From Erythrobacter sp. (GTDB lineage: Bacteria; Pseudomonadota; Alphaproteobacteria; Sphingomonadales; Sphingomonadaceae): a DNA stretch of 64,000 nucleotides. This document shows, piece by piece, positions 9,939-18,018 of the stretch (within the stretch, counting starts at the first letter, position 1; each line of letters begins with the position of its first letter). The stretch lies in assembly GCF_024305245.1 (NCBI RefSeq), contig NZ_JAMWYX010000003.1, positions 124,001 through 188,000 on the forward strand, in the 5' to 3' direction. The notes beneath the pieces are model-generated. The model was not told where the DNA came from, ran no database searches, and saw only the letters and a list, made by a program, of their open reading frames with translations. A program made the position numbers and the translations under genes.

Positions 9939-10951
9939 GGCTGGGCGCTGGCCTGCTCGCGGCAAGCCTGCTCGCGTTGGGCGGGGCGGTTGCCCACGCC
10001 CACCTCGACGCGCCGCAAGTGTCCGACGCGGCGGTGACGGGAGCGGGCTTTCCCAGCGCGCTGTCAGAGTTCGGCATCTTCGCCGATGCTGCGCGGCAGG
10101 TGCCGGCGCCAGGCGTTACGCCTTACACGCTCAACACCCCGCTGTGGTCGGACGGAGCGGACAAGCTGCGCTTCATCTACCTGCCCGAAGGCACGCAGCT
10201 GACCGCCGACGGAGAGGGCCTGCTGCAATTCCCCGTCGGCGCGGCGATCATCAAGACCTTTGCCTTCGGAGAGGGCGAGGCGCGCCGGTTGATCGAAACC
10301 CGCGTGCTGCTGCACCGCGCGGATGGCTGGCTGGCGCTGCCCTATCGCTGGAATGCCGAGCAGACCGAGGCTAGCCTCGCGCTGGCAGGCGGGCGGGTCG
10401 ATCTGGTGACGCCCGCCGGTGAGGCGATCTCCTACGCCATTCCCAACAAGAACCAGTGCAAGTCCTGTCACGGCAAGGACGGGCAGGTGATCCCCATCGG
10501 CCCCAAGGCGCGCAATCTGTCCGCTGAATGGCTGGGGCAGGCGTCGGCAGGGGGATTGCTCGATCACGTGCCTGCGGGCGGCGACCTGCTGCCCGACTGG
10601 CGCGCCCACGCGACCGGCCCCGCAGCGCCGCTTGCCCGCGCCTATCTCGATGTGAACTGCGCCCATTGTCACCAGCCGGGCGGGGGCGCTTCGAACAGCG
10701 GCCTCGACTTGCGGTGGGAGCAGGATGATGCGCACGCGCTCGGCATCATGAAGCGCCCAGTCGCCGCCGGACGCGGGGCGGGCGGGCATGATTTCTCGAT
10801 TCTGCCCGGCCAGCCCGACGCCTCGATCCTGCTTTACCGCATGAACAGCGCCGAACCCGGCGTCGCCATGCCCGAACTGGGCAAGGCCAGCGTCGACCAC
10901 GAAGGCGGGGCCGTTGTGCGCCGCTGGATTCTGGAGATGAAACAGCAATGA
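9935..10951 (+). CDS. Diheme c-type cytochrome (SO2930-like)
   Basis: A 338-residue exported protein starting at GTG 9935, with a signal peptide ending near AVAHAH. Two heme-c attachment motifs are visible: CKSCH at 175-179 and CAHCH at 242-246. The opening FPSALSEFGIF and the phrase TPLWSDGADK are typical of the SO2930/HNE_0200 family. The start overlaps the beta-helix gene stop (GTGA), and its own stop overlaps the next start. Periplasmic electron transfer is expected from the hemes; the partner and substrate are unknown. Confidence 0.82.
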   Translation: MRLGAGLLAASLLALGGAVAHAHLDAPQVSDAAVTGAGFPSALSEFGIFADAARQVPAPGVTPYTLNTPLWSDGADKLRFIYLPEGTQLTADGEGLLQFPVGAAIIKTFAFGEGEARRLIETRVLLHRADGWLALPYRWNAEQTEASLALAGGRVDLVTPAGEAISYAIPNKNQCKSCHGKDGQVIPIGPKARNLSAEWLGQASAGGLLDHVPAGGDLLPDWRAHATGPAAPLARAYLDVNCAHCHQPGGGASNSGLDLRWEQDDAHALGIMKRPVAAGRGAGGHDFSILPGQPDASILLYRMNSAEPGVAMPELGKASVDHEGGAVVRRWILEMKQQ

Positions 10952-11934
10952 AATGGGTCTGGCGCGGATTGCTCGCGCTTCTCGGCATCCTCGTGATCGC
11001 CTTTCTGGTCTTCCGCACGCCGGATACCAACGCGGCTGAAATGCGCGCCAAATATGGGGGGCAGCCTTCGCAATTCGTCGATATCGGCGGCGGCGTGACT
11101 GTCCACCTGCGCGACGAAGGGCCGCGTGACGCGCCCGCGATCATCCTGCTGCATGGCTCCAACGCCGATCTGCACACGTGGGAGCCGTGGGTGGCGGCGC
11201 TGAAGGACGATTACCGGGTGATCCGCTTCGATCAGGTCGGACACGGGTTGACCGGCCCCGATCCGGCGCATGATTACAGCCGCGCCAATTACGTCGCCGA
11301 TATTGCGGAAGTTGCCGACGCGCTCGGGCTGGATCGCTTCATCCTCGGCGGCAATTCGATGGGCGGCAAACACGCGCTGGCCTTTGCGGTTGCCCATCCG
11401 CAGCGGGTGGCAGGGCTGGTGCTGGTCGATGCCAGCGGCGGGCCGATGCTGAATCTGGACGAGAAGGAGGACGACAGTTCCAGCGGCAATATCGGCTTCG
11501 CAATTGCGCAGACGCCGGGGATCAATCTGCTGGTCGAACAGATCACGCCGCGCAGTCTTATCGCGCAGAGCCTCGAACAAAGCGTTTCAGTCAAATCTGT
11601 TGCCAGCGAGGCGGCGGTGGATCGCTATTGGGAACTGCTGCGCTATCCGGGCAACCGCCGCGCGACGTTGAAGCGCTTCTCGCAAGCCTATGATCCGTTG
11701 ACCGAAGCCGAGATTGCAGGTGTCACCGTGCCGACGCTGATCCTGTGGGGCGATGAAGATCGGCTGATCCCGGTCGAGGCCGGGCGCTGGCTCGATAAGG
11801 TCATGCCCGCCAGCACCCTGGTGGTGTACCCGAACATCGGCCACCTGCCGCAGGAAGAAGCGGTCGAGCAAACGCTGGGCGATCTTGCGCCGTGGCTCGA
11901 CGCGCTGACCACAGAAGCAGCGCCCACCGAATAG
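10948..11934 (+). CDS. Membrane-anchored alpha/beta hydrolase
   Basis: A 328-residue protein with an N-terminal membrane helix (residues 7-23) and an alpha/beta-hydrolase fold. The nucleophile elbow GNSMGG places the catalytic Ser at 137; the Asp is likely in WGDEDRLIP and the His in NIGHLPQEE. The oxyanion segment reads LLHGSNADLHTWEPW. It overlaps the cytochrome gene by four bases (ATGA), so it is probably the third gene of a beta-helix/cytochrome/hydrolase operon. The substrate is unknown. Confidence 0.82.
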   Translation: MKWVWRGLLALLGILVIAFLVFRTPDTNAAEMRAKYGGQPSQFVDIGGGVTVHLRDEGPRDAPAIILLHGSNADLHTWEPWVAALKDDYRVIRFDQVGHGLTGPDPAHDYSRANYVADIAEVADALGLDRFILGGNSMGGKHALAFAVAHPQRVAGLVLVDASGGPMLNLDEKEDDSSSGNIGFAIAQTPGINLLVEQITPRSLIAQSLEQSVSVKSVASEAAVDRYWELLRYPGNRRATLKRFSQAYDPLTEAEIAGVTVPTLILWGDEDRLIPVEAGRWLDKVMPASTLVVYPNIGHLPQEEAVEQTLGDLAPWLDALTTEAAPTE

Positions 11935-12036
11935 TCCGCAGCGCGCTGTTTGGCCTATGGACGCGGGGGCAGCTTCCTCGCTACATCCGTTCGCAAGTGC
12001 ACAAGGAATCGGCACACACAATCGAAGGAACGGCGT

Positions 12037-12741
12037 TTGCGCAAATTGGGGATCATCGGCGGCATGAGCTGGGTGTCGACGGCCATGTATTACGACCGGA
12101 TCAACCGCATCGTCCAGAAACGCGCCGCGCCGATGGCCAGTGCACCACTGCTGATCGAAAGCCTCGATTTCTGCCAGCTCTATGCGCTGGTCGAGGAACG
12201 CGACTGGCAGCGCGCGGCAAGCGTGTTGATCGACAGCGCGCGGCGGCTCGAAGGGGCCGGGGCAGAAGCGCTGATCATCGGTGCCAATTCGATGCACCGG
12301 TTGTACGATGATGTCGCGGCGAGCGTGAACATCCCGATCCTGCACATTGCCGAATATGTCGGCATGACGATGAAGCGCGCCGGACACACCAACGCCGCGT
12401 TGATCGGCACGCGCAACGTGATGACCGAAAGCTTCTATCGCAAGCGTTTGGTCGCGCACGGCATCGACCTGCTTCCGCCCAACATGGAATTTGTCGCGAT
12501 GCTCGACAAGATCATTTACGACGAGTTGATGGTCGGCAAAGTGACGCGCGAGGCGCAGCGGACGCTCAAGACGATCATCACCAACAAGGCGCAGGAAGGG
12601 GCCGAGGCAATCGTGCTGGCCTGCACCGAACTCGATCTGGTGGTCGATGTCGACGCCAACGTCCTTCCGGTATTCGACAGCACCAGAATTCACTGCGAAG
12701 CGGCGGCCAACTGGATTCTCGATCAGGAAGGGGTGCATTAG
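12037..12741 (+). CDS. Aspartate/glutamate racemase family protein lacking first catalytic residue
   Basis: A 234-residue protein of the Asp/Glu racemase family. The start MRKLGIIGGMSWVSTAMYY and the second catalytic cysteine in LACTEL (C196) fit the family. TTG 12037 was chosen because GAAGGA precedes it by seven bases and the protein then begins at the family's usual first strand; an upstream ATG at 11950 has no such support. The position of the first catalytic residue (usually Cys in CNT, or Thr in the E. coli L-Asp/Glu-specific racemase) is Ala83 in GANSMH. Racemase activity is therefore doubtful and a related reaction is possible. Confidence 0.8.
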   Translation: MRKLGIIGGMSWVSTAMYYDRINRIVQKRAAPMASAPLLIESLDFCQLYALVEERDWQRAASVLIDSARRLEGAGAEALIIGANSMHRLYDDVAASVNIPILHIAEYVGMTMKRAGHTNAALIGTRNVMTESFYRKRLVAHGIDLLPPNMEFVAMLDKIIYDELMVGKVTREAQRTLKTIITNKAQEGAEAIVLACTELDLVVDVDANVLPVFDSTRIHCEAAANWILDQEGVH

Positions 12742-13043
12742 TCACCGCTTCGTCTCTAAACTGAAACGTTCTGGCGCAGCGGCCTATTGCAAGGGATGCA
12801 ACCGTAAACAACGCTGCCTATGTGCCGCCGCGGAATTTGGCACAACTTACGGCGTGCTGGTTCCGGGCCTTCGGGTCGCACCGACAGGCCCATGGGGCCG
12901 CTCTCCTTCCCCCCCAATCACCGGTGAGTGGCCCCATAATTCCCCCGCTTCAGGCGAGGATCGGCAGTTTCCTGAGCATTTGAACGATGTTTTGCATCTG
13001 TTCCCGTTGAGCCGATGCTCCGGCTGACCTAATCGCTGCAGCC
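12742..13043. other. 302-base gap with a long inverted repeat
   Basis: No convincing gene is seen between the racemase-family gene and dgt. The gap holds an inverted repeat ATGGGGCC (12892-12899) / GGCCCCAT (12930-12937) whose 30-base loop contains the palindrome CACCGGTG. A small hairpin TTGCA-AGGGA-TGCAA lies near 12790. The conserved cores of SRP RNA, RNase P RNA and tRNA were looked for and not found. It presumably carries the dgt promoter. Confidence 0.4.
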
Positions 13044-14210
13044 GTGACCAATCGCTCCCCCTACGCTGCCGACCCCGAGGCCCACGGGCCACGCGAGTGG
13101 GGCGGCAAGACCGCTGGCGAGCGCCGCGGCCCGCGCAGCGCCTTTCAACGCGATCGCGACCGGATCATCCATTCGATGAGCTTTCGGCGCCTGAAGTCCA
13201 AGACGCAGGTGTTCATCGCGCCCGATGGCGATCACTATCGCACCCGTCTTACCCACAGCCTTGAGGTCGCGCAGATCGGGCGGGTGATCGCCCGCGCGCT
13301 GGGGCTGGACGAGGATCTGACCGAGGCGCTGTGTCTGGCACACGATCTGGGCCACCCGCCCTTCGGCCACGCGGGCGAGGCGGCGCTGTCGCAATCGATG
13401 GAGCGGCATGGCGGGTTTTGCCACAATGCGCAGGCGCTGCGCACGGTGATGCGGATCGAATGCCCCTATCCCGCGCATGACGGGCTGAACCTGACGTGGG
13501 ATCTGCTTGAAGGGCTGGCCAAGCATAATGGCCCGGTGATTGCCCCCAACTGGGCGCTGGCCGAACTCGACGCGGCTTTCCCGCTGATGCTGGGCACCTG
13601 GCCCTCGCTCGAAGCGCAGGTGGCGGCGGTGGCGGACGATATCGCCTATGACAATCACGACATCGACGACGGGCTGCGGGCCGGGTTTCTCGAGCTCGAC
13701 GATCTCCTGACGCTCGATTTCCTCGCAGACCAGTGGCGGACGGTCGAAAAGCGCTTTCCCGATGCGCCGCGTGAGCGTTTGCTGCGCGAGATGGTGCGCG
13801 ATCAGATCGGCCTGATGGTGAACGACGTGCTCGAACACACGGCGGCGCAGGTGAAGGGGCTGCGCTCGGTCACCGACGTGCGCGAGGCAGGGCGGCAGCT
13901 TGCAGGCTTTTCTCCGACAATGGCCGAGCAGGAGCGGCGGCTGAAGGCTTTCATGTACGAACGGCTGTATTATCATCCCGAACAGGTCGCCGCTGCCGAA
14001 CGCGCGCGCGATGTTGTTGCCCGCCTGTTCGCCGCCTATTCGCAGGATGCGCGCCTGATGCCCGAAGATTGGCAAGCGCGGCTACCACGGCAGGAACCCC
14101 AGCGCAGCCGGATGATCGCTGATTTCATCGCCGGGATGAGCGATCGCTTTGCCATGCAGGCCTGCAGCGCGATCTATGGCGAACGACCCGCCGGGCTGAT
14201 CAATGTCTGA
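13044..14210 (+). CDS. dgt: Deoxyguanosinetriphosphate triphosphohydrolase-like protein
   Basis: A 388-residue HD-domain dNTPase that splits dNTPs into nucleoside and triphosphate. The metal-binding His of RTRLTHSLEVAQIGR and the HD pair in CLAHDLGHPPFGHAGE are intact. FQRDRDRIIHSMSFRRLKSKTQVF near residue 35 marks the type-2 (dGTPase-like) subfamily. GTG 13044 is the most plausible start, although its ribosome site is weak. The stop lies inside the next gene's first codons (8-base overlap), suggesting coupled translation. Confidence 0.88.
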   Translation: MTNRSPYAADPEAHGPREWGGKTAGERRGPRSAFQRDRDRIIHSMSFRRLKSKTQVFIAPDGDHYRTRLTHSLEVAQIGRVIARALGLDEDLTEALCLAHDLGHPPFGHAGEAALSQSMERHGGFCHNAQALRTVMRIECPYPAHDGLNLTWDLLEGLAKHNGPVIAPNWALAELDAAFPLMLGTWPSLEAQVAAVADDIAYDNHDIDDGLRAGFLELDDLLTLDFLADQWRTVEKRFPDAPRERLLREMVRDQIGLMVNDVLEHTAAQVKGLRSVTDVREAGRQLAGFSPTMAEQERRLKAFMYERLYYHPEQVAAAERARDVVARLFAAYSQDARLMPEDWQARLPRQEPQRSRMIADFIAGMSDRFAMQACSAIYGERPAGLINV

Positions 14211-14919
14211 AACGCGCGGCCCGGCACGTATCGCGCTGGTCGGCGCGACGGGGCTGATCGGCCGCGCGGTGATCGAGCGCGCCAGCGCCAGCGACGACGT
14301 GAGGATTGTGGGCGTGGCCCGGCGCGAAGCCCCGCTGCCGGCAGGCGCGCGGATGGAAATGTTCGTCGCCGAACCGGACAAGTGGGGCGAGGTGTTCGAA
14401 GCGGTGCGCCCGCGTGCGCTGATCTGTGCGCTGGGCACGACGTGGAAGAAGGCAGGACGCGATGAAGCCGCGTTTCGCAGCGTCGATCACGATCTGGTGC
14501 TGGCAACGGCGCAGGCGGCCCACCGTGCGGGCGTCCCCAACATGGTGCTGGTCAGCGCCGCCGGAGCTGATCCGCGCGCCAAAAGCCTCTACATGCGGGT
14601 GAAGGGCGAAACCGAAGCGGCGTTATCGAAGGTCGGGTTCAAGCGATTGGATATTTTTCACCCCGGCTTGCTCAGGGGCGAGCGGGTCGACGATCTGCGT
14701 TTTGCCGAGCGCGCAGCGCTGATTGCGGCACCGCTGGTCGATCCGCTGTTGTCGGGATCGTGGCAACGGTTCCGTTCGATCGAAGCCGGGCTGGTGGCCG
14801 AAGCGGCGCTCAGCCTGGCGCTTCGCCGTGCGGGCGGGCGCTTTACCCACGACAACGAAGCGATGCGCCGCGCTGCGAGGCAGTGGCGGCAGGTGCACGA
14901 CATGGAGGCGGCGGAATGA
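14203..14919 (+). CDS. NAD(P)-binding Rossmann-fold protein (atypical SDR)
   Basis: A 238-residue protein with the glycine motif GATGLIG (residues 14-20), followed by a short atypical-SDR core like the human HTATIP2 (TIP30) and yeast FMP52 proteins. Recognisable parts are LVSAAGADPRAKSLYMRVKGETE (where Tyr and Lys take the YxxxK role) and the later FHPGLLRGER. It overlaps dgt at its start and the ABA4-like gene at its end (ATGA). The substrate is unknown. Confidence 0.75.
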   Translation: MSETRGPARIALVGATGLIGRAVIERASASDDVRIVGVARREAPLPAGARMEMFVAEPDKWGEVFEAVRPRALICALGTTWKKAGRDEAAFRSVDHDLVLATAQAAHRAGVPNMVLVSAAGADPRAKSLYMRVKGETEAALSKVGFKRLDIFHPGLLRGERVDDLRFAERAALIAAPLVDPLLSGSWQRFRSIEAGLVAEAALSLALRRAGGRFTHDNEAMRRAARQWRQVHDMEAAE

Positions 14920-15368
14920 TCGACTGGGATGCACTGTTCGGAATGGTCAATCTGCTCGCGCTGATCGCATGGACGGTGCTGATCCTGCTGCCGCGCTGGC
15001 CGGCGCTGCTTTCGGGCGTGATGTACGGAGGCGTCGGCCTGCTGTGCCTGATCTATGCCGCGACGATGATCGGCGTGGTGAGCGGGCTGATCCCCAACCC
15101 AGAGGGCGGCGGCGCGGATTTCACCAGTATCGAGGGCGTTCAGGCGATCTTCGCTACGCGCGCGGGCGTTACCATCGGGTGGACGCATTACCTCGCCTTC
15201 GATCTGTTCGTCGGCCTGTGGATCGCGCGCGACGGCGATGCGAAGAATGTTTCGCGGCTCATCCAGGCCCCGATCCTGCTGGCGACCTTCATGGCCGGGC
15301 CGCTGGGCCTGCTGATCTGGCTGGGCGTGCGCGAGCCTGCTGCGCGCAAACAGGGCCGCTTTCGCTGA
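14916..15368 (+). CDS. ABA4-like membrane protein (DUF4281)
   Basis: A 150-residue membrane protein with four predicted helices. The segment GVQAIFATRAGVTIGWTHYLAFDLFVGLWIARD is the core of the ABA4/DUF4281 family. In plants, ABA4 is needed for neoxanthin formation; the bacterial members are less well understood but often sit in carotenoid-producing organisms. ATG 14916 overlaps the previous stop (ATGA). A carotenoid oxygenase gene elsewhere in the window fits a pigmented host, but a direct link is inference. Confidence 0.8.
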   Translation: MIDWDALFGMVNLLALIAWTVLILLPRWPALLSGVMYGGVGLLCLIYAATMIGVVSGLIPNPEGGGADFTSIEGVQAIFATRAGVTIGWTHYLAFDLFVGLWIARDGDAKNVSRLIQAPILLATFMAGPLGLLIWLGVREPAARKQGRFR

Positions 15369-15439
15369 TTCGCTGCTGGACCGCATCGCTCAACATCGCT
15401 TAACCTCTGCCCCAACAGCTTTTGGGAGAGAGCAAGGTC

Positions 15440-17005
15440 ATGGGCGAAATTGCGCAGCACGAGTTGATCACCCTCGAGGAGATCCTGATCCACTGGGCTG
15501 CGACCCAGCCCGATGCGCTGGCGATGGAAGGTGTGGGCCTCAGCTACACCTACGGCGAAACCGAGGTGCTGACGCGCAAGATCATCGCCCTGTTCCAGTC
15601 GCGTGGCATTGCGCCGGGGGACCGGGTGGCGTTTCTGGGCAAGAACAGCCCGGTCTATGGGCTGATGCTGTGCGCCTGCATGCGGTACGGCGCGGTGATG
15701 GCCCCGGTGGGCTGGCGGCTGGCCCCGCGCGAGATCGCCTATATCCTCGGCGATACCGGCGCAAAGCTGCTGGTTGCTACGGATGATTTCATGGATATGG
15801 CGCGCACCGCGATGGCGAGCATGGACGCAGCGCCCGATCTGATGTCCGCCGATGCGATGCTGGCCGAACTGGCCGGGCTGGAGCCTGCCCGATACACGCC
15901 GGCAGGCCCGGACGATGCGATCCTGCAGCTCTATACCAGCGGCACGACCGGCAATCCGAAGGGCGCAACCCTGTCCAACCGCAATCTGTGCCAACTGCGG
16001 GTCGAAGGCATTCGTGCGGGCCTGACCTATTACACCGATTACCGCGCGGGCGATTGCATGCTGGTGGTGATGCCGATCGCGCATATTGGCGGCACCGGAT
16101 CAGTCATGATGGGGCTGGAGAGCGGTATTCGCGTGGCGTTCGAGCCCGAATTTACCCCCGACGGGGTGATCGACGCCGTGGTTGCGGGGACGACGCATAT
16201 GTTCCTAGTCCCTGCCGCGCTGCAATTCATGATCCAGCACCCGCGCGCGGGTTCGACCGATTTCTCCAATCTGCGCTATTTCATGTACGGCGCTGCGCCG
16301 ATGCCGCTCGAATTGCTCAAGCAGGCGGTGGCCACCATGCCGAACACGCAGTTCCTGCAGGTCTACGGGATGACCGAGACGACCGGCACGATCTCGATGC
16401 TTCCGCCCGAGGATCACTCGCTCGAAGGCAATCAACGGATGCGCTCTGCGGGCAAGGCGCTGCCGGGCGTGCGGATCGAAGTGCGCGGGCCGGACAATGT
16501 TGAAGTGCCGCGCGGTGATATCGGCGAGGTGTGCATTCATTCGCCGTCCAACACCGCCGGATACTGGAAGCTGCCAGAGGCGACCGCCAGCACGATCGAT
16601 CCCGATGGCTGGCTGCACACCGGCGATGCCGGGATCATGGACGAAGACGGCTACGTATACATTCAGGACCGCATCAAGGACATGATCATCTCCGGCGGCG
16701 AGAACGTCTACCCGGCGGAAGTGGAGAGCGCGATCTACGGCCATCCCGCCATCGCCGAGGTCGCGGTGATCGGCATACCGAGCGCCACGTGGGGCGAGGA
16801 GGTCAAGGCCTGCGTCGTCGCCAAACCCGGCCACGAGATCGACGAGGCCGACGTGATCGCCTGGGCGCGCGAACGCATCGCCGCGTTCAAGGCGCCCAAA
16901 ACCGTCGATGTCATCCCGATGATGCCGCGCAACGCCAGCGGCAAGATCCTGCGCCGCGAACTGCGCGCGCCGTTCTGGGAAGGGCAGGAGCGGCAGGTTT
17001 CGTGA
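15440..17005 (+). CDS. Acyl-CoA synthetase (AMP-dependent ligase)
   Basis: A 521-residue member of the ANL superfamily that activates a carboxylic acid as acyl-AMP and transfers it to CoA. The P-loop LYTSGTTGNPKGATLS is near residue 165, the A5 motif QVYGMTETTG near 310, GWLHTGDAG near 390, and the catalytic Lys lies in NASGKILRREL near the end. Length and motifs suggest a fatty-acid or related acyl substrate, but the family's specificity cannot be read directly. ATG 15440 follows GGGAGAGAGCAAGG. The stop overlaps the next gene by four bases. Confidence 0.9.
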   Translation: MGEIAQHELITLEEILIHWAATQPDALAMEGVGLSYTYGETEVLTRKIIALFQSRGIAPGDRVAFLGKNSPVYGLMLCACMRYGAVMAPVGWRLAPREIAYILGDTGAKLLVATDDFMDMARTAMASMDAAPDLMSADAMLAELAGLEPARYTPAGPDDAILQLYTSGTTGNPKGATLSNRNLCQLRVEGIRAGLTYYTDYRAGDCMLVVMPIAHIGGTGSVMMGLESGIRVAFEPEFTPDGVIDAVVAGTTHMFLVPAALQFMIQHPRAGSTDFSNLRYFMYGAAPMPLELLKQAVATMPNTQFLQVYGMTETTGTISMLPPEDHSLEGNQRMRSAGKALPGVRIEVRGPDNVEVPRGDIGEVCIHSPSNTAGYWKLPEATASTIDPDGWLHTGDAGIMDEDGYVYIQDRIKDMIISGGENVYPAEVESAIYGHPAIAEVAVIGIPSATWGEEVKACVVAKPGHEIDEADVIAWARERIAAFKAPKTVDVIPMMPRNASGKILRRELRAPFWEGQERQVS

Positions 17006-17601
17006 GCGACAAGCAGCACGCCCCCGCCACCCTGCGCAACCGCGAGCCGATTGCCGCTGTGCTGGAACGCGAACTGCCCGCGAGCGGTACCGTGCTTGAA
17101 ATTGCCGCAGGTACGGGGGAACATGCGGTGTTCTTCGCGACCCGTTTTCCGGCGCTGCAATGGCAACCGACCGATCCTTCGCCCGAGGCGCTGGCTTCGA
17201 TCGCGGCGTATCGCGAGGACTACGCGGGCGGCAATCTTGCTGCGCCGCTGCTGCTCGATGCAGCGGCACCGGAAAGCTGGCCGGTCACCAACGCTGACGC
17301 AATATTGTGCATCAACATGGTGCATATCAGCCCGTGGGAAGCGACTATCGGCCTGTTCCGGGGTGCGGCGCAGGTTTTGCGCGACAGCGCGGGCGCTTTG
17401 ATTCTCTACGGCCCGTTTATCGAGCAGGGCATCGAAACCGCAGCTTCGAACCGCGAATTCGACGCAAGCCTGAAAGCACGCGATGCACGTTGGGGGCTAC
17501 GCGAAGCGGACGCGCTGGATCGCCTTGCCGCCGAACACGGCATGGCCCGCAGCGCACGTCATGCACTGCCGGCCAATAATATCATGCTGATTTACAGATA
17601 A
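17002..17601 (+). CDS. DUF938 family SAM-dependent methyltransferase
   Basis: A 199-residue class I methyltransferase-like protein. The SAM-binding loop is LEIAAGTGEHAVFFA (residues 32-46). The family signature WQPTDPSPEALASIAAY and the segment INMVHISPWEATIGLF identify DUF938. It starts at GTG 17002, overlapping the synthetase stop (GTGA), so co-translation is likely. The methyl acceptor is unknown. The gene ends two bases before the convergent entericidin gene. Confidence 0.85.
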   Translation: MSDKQHAPATLRNREPIAAVLERELPASGTVLEIAAGTGEHAVFFATRFPALQWQPTDPSPEALASIAAYREDYAGGNLAAPLLLDAAAPESWPVTNADAILCINMVHISPWEATIGLFRGAAQVLRDSAGALILYGPFIEQGIETAASNREFDASLKARDARWGLREADALDRLAAEHGMARSARHALPANNIMLIYR

Positions 17602-17603
17602 AA

Positions 17604-17735
17604 TCAGTCGATCGCGCGCTTGCCCGCCTTGCCGACCGACTTGATATCGTCACCAAGGCCATCGACCGTGTTGCAGGCGGTCGCGGTCAGCGACAGGGCA
17701 GCGAGGACGGCGGCTACAAGCACATTGCGAATCAT
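17604..17735 (-). CDS. Entericidin-like small lipoprotein (copy 1)
   Basis: A 43-residue protein: a basic start, a hydrophobic helix and a lipobox TATAC with Cys21 as the expected lipidated residue, followed by NTVDGLGDDIKSVGKAGKRAID. This is the entericidin A/B family (EcnA/EcnB in E. coli, described as an antidote/toxin lipoprotein pair). AAAGGACC precedes the ATG at 17735. A second, similar gene lies 94 bases upstream on the same strand. Its C-terminus is basic, while the other copy's is acidic. Confidence 0.85.
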   Translation of the reverse strand: MIRNVLVAAVLAALSLTATACNTVDGLGDDIKSVGKAGKRAID

Positions 17736-17829
17736 TGTCTGGTCCTTTCGGTCAATCGTCTTACGATCAACGCACGGACTTGCATAAATATTCCTCGCAA
17801 TCACGTGAAGCGCCATCCTCGCGTGCAGG

Positions 17830-17958
17830 TCAGATTTCTTCTTCGACCGTGTTGGATGCCGATTGCAGGTCTTCGCCAGCGCCTTCAACCGTGTTGCAGG
17901 CTGCTGCGGTAAGGGCGAGAGTGCCGGCGACGAGTGCGGTAAGGGTGGTACGAATCAT
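17830..17958 (-). CDS. Entericidin-like small lipoprotein (copy 2)
   Basis: A 42-residue protein that starts MIRTTLTALVAGTLALTAAAC and continues NTVEGAGEDLQSASNTVEEEI. AAGGAG lies six bases before the ATG. Hydrophobic leader, lipobox (TAAAC, Cys21) and NTV(E/D)G sequence match copy 1 at the same positions. The tail is acidic and contains a second NTVE. The two proteins look like an ancient tandem duplication and may act as a pair, as in E. coli; which copy would play which role cannot be decided. Confidence 0.82.
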   Translation of the reverse strand: MIRTTLTALVAGTLALTAAACNTVEGAGEDLQSASNTVEEEI

Positions 17959-18018
17959 GTCATGCTCCTTCTTGCGTGCATGACGATGAAACAGGATGCG
18001 GCCCCCGCGTGTTCCATT

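Noticed and set aside
12742..13043. SRP RNA, RNase P RNA or a riboswitch in the gap before dgt
   Set aside because: The conserved core sequences of these RNAs were looked for and are absent.
17888..17958. A longer minus-strand protein (94 residues) starting near 17888 instead of the short lipoprotein at 17604-17735
   Set aside because: The extra N-terminal part has no family similarity, while ATG 17735 has a ribosome site and starts a textbook lipoprotein signal.
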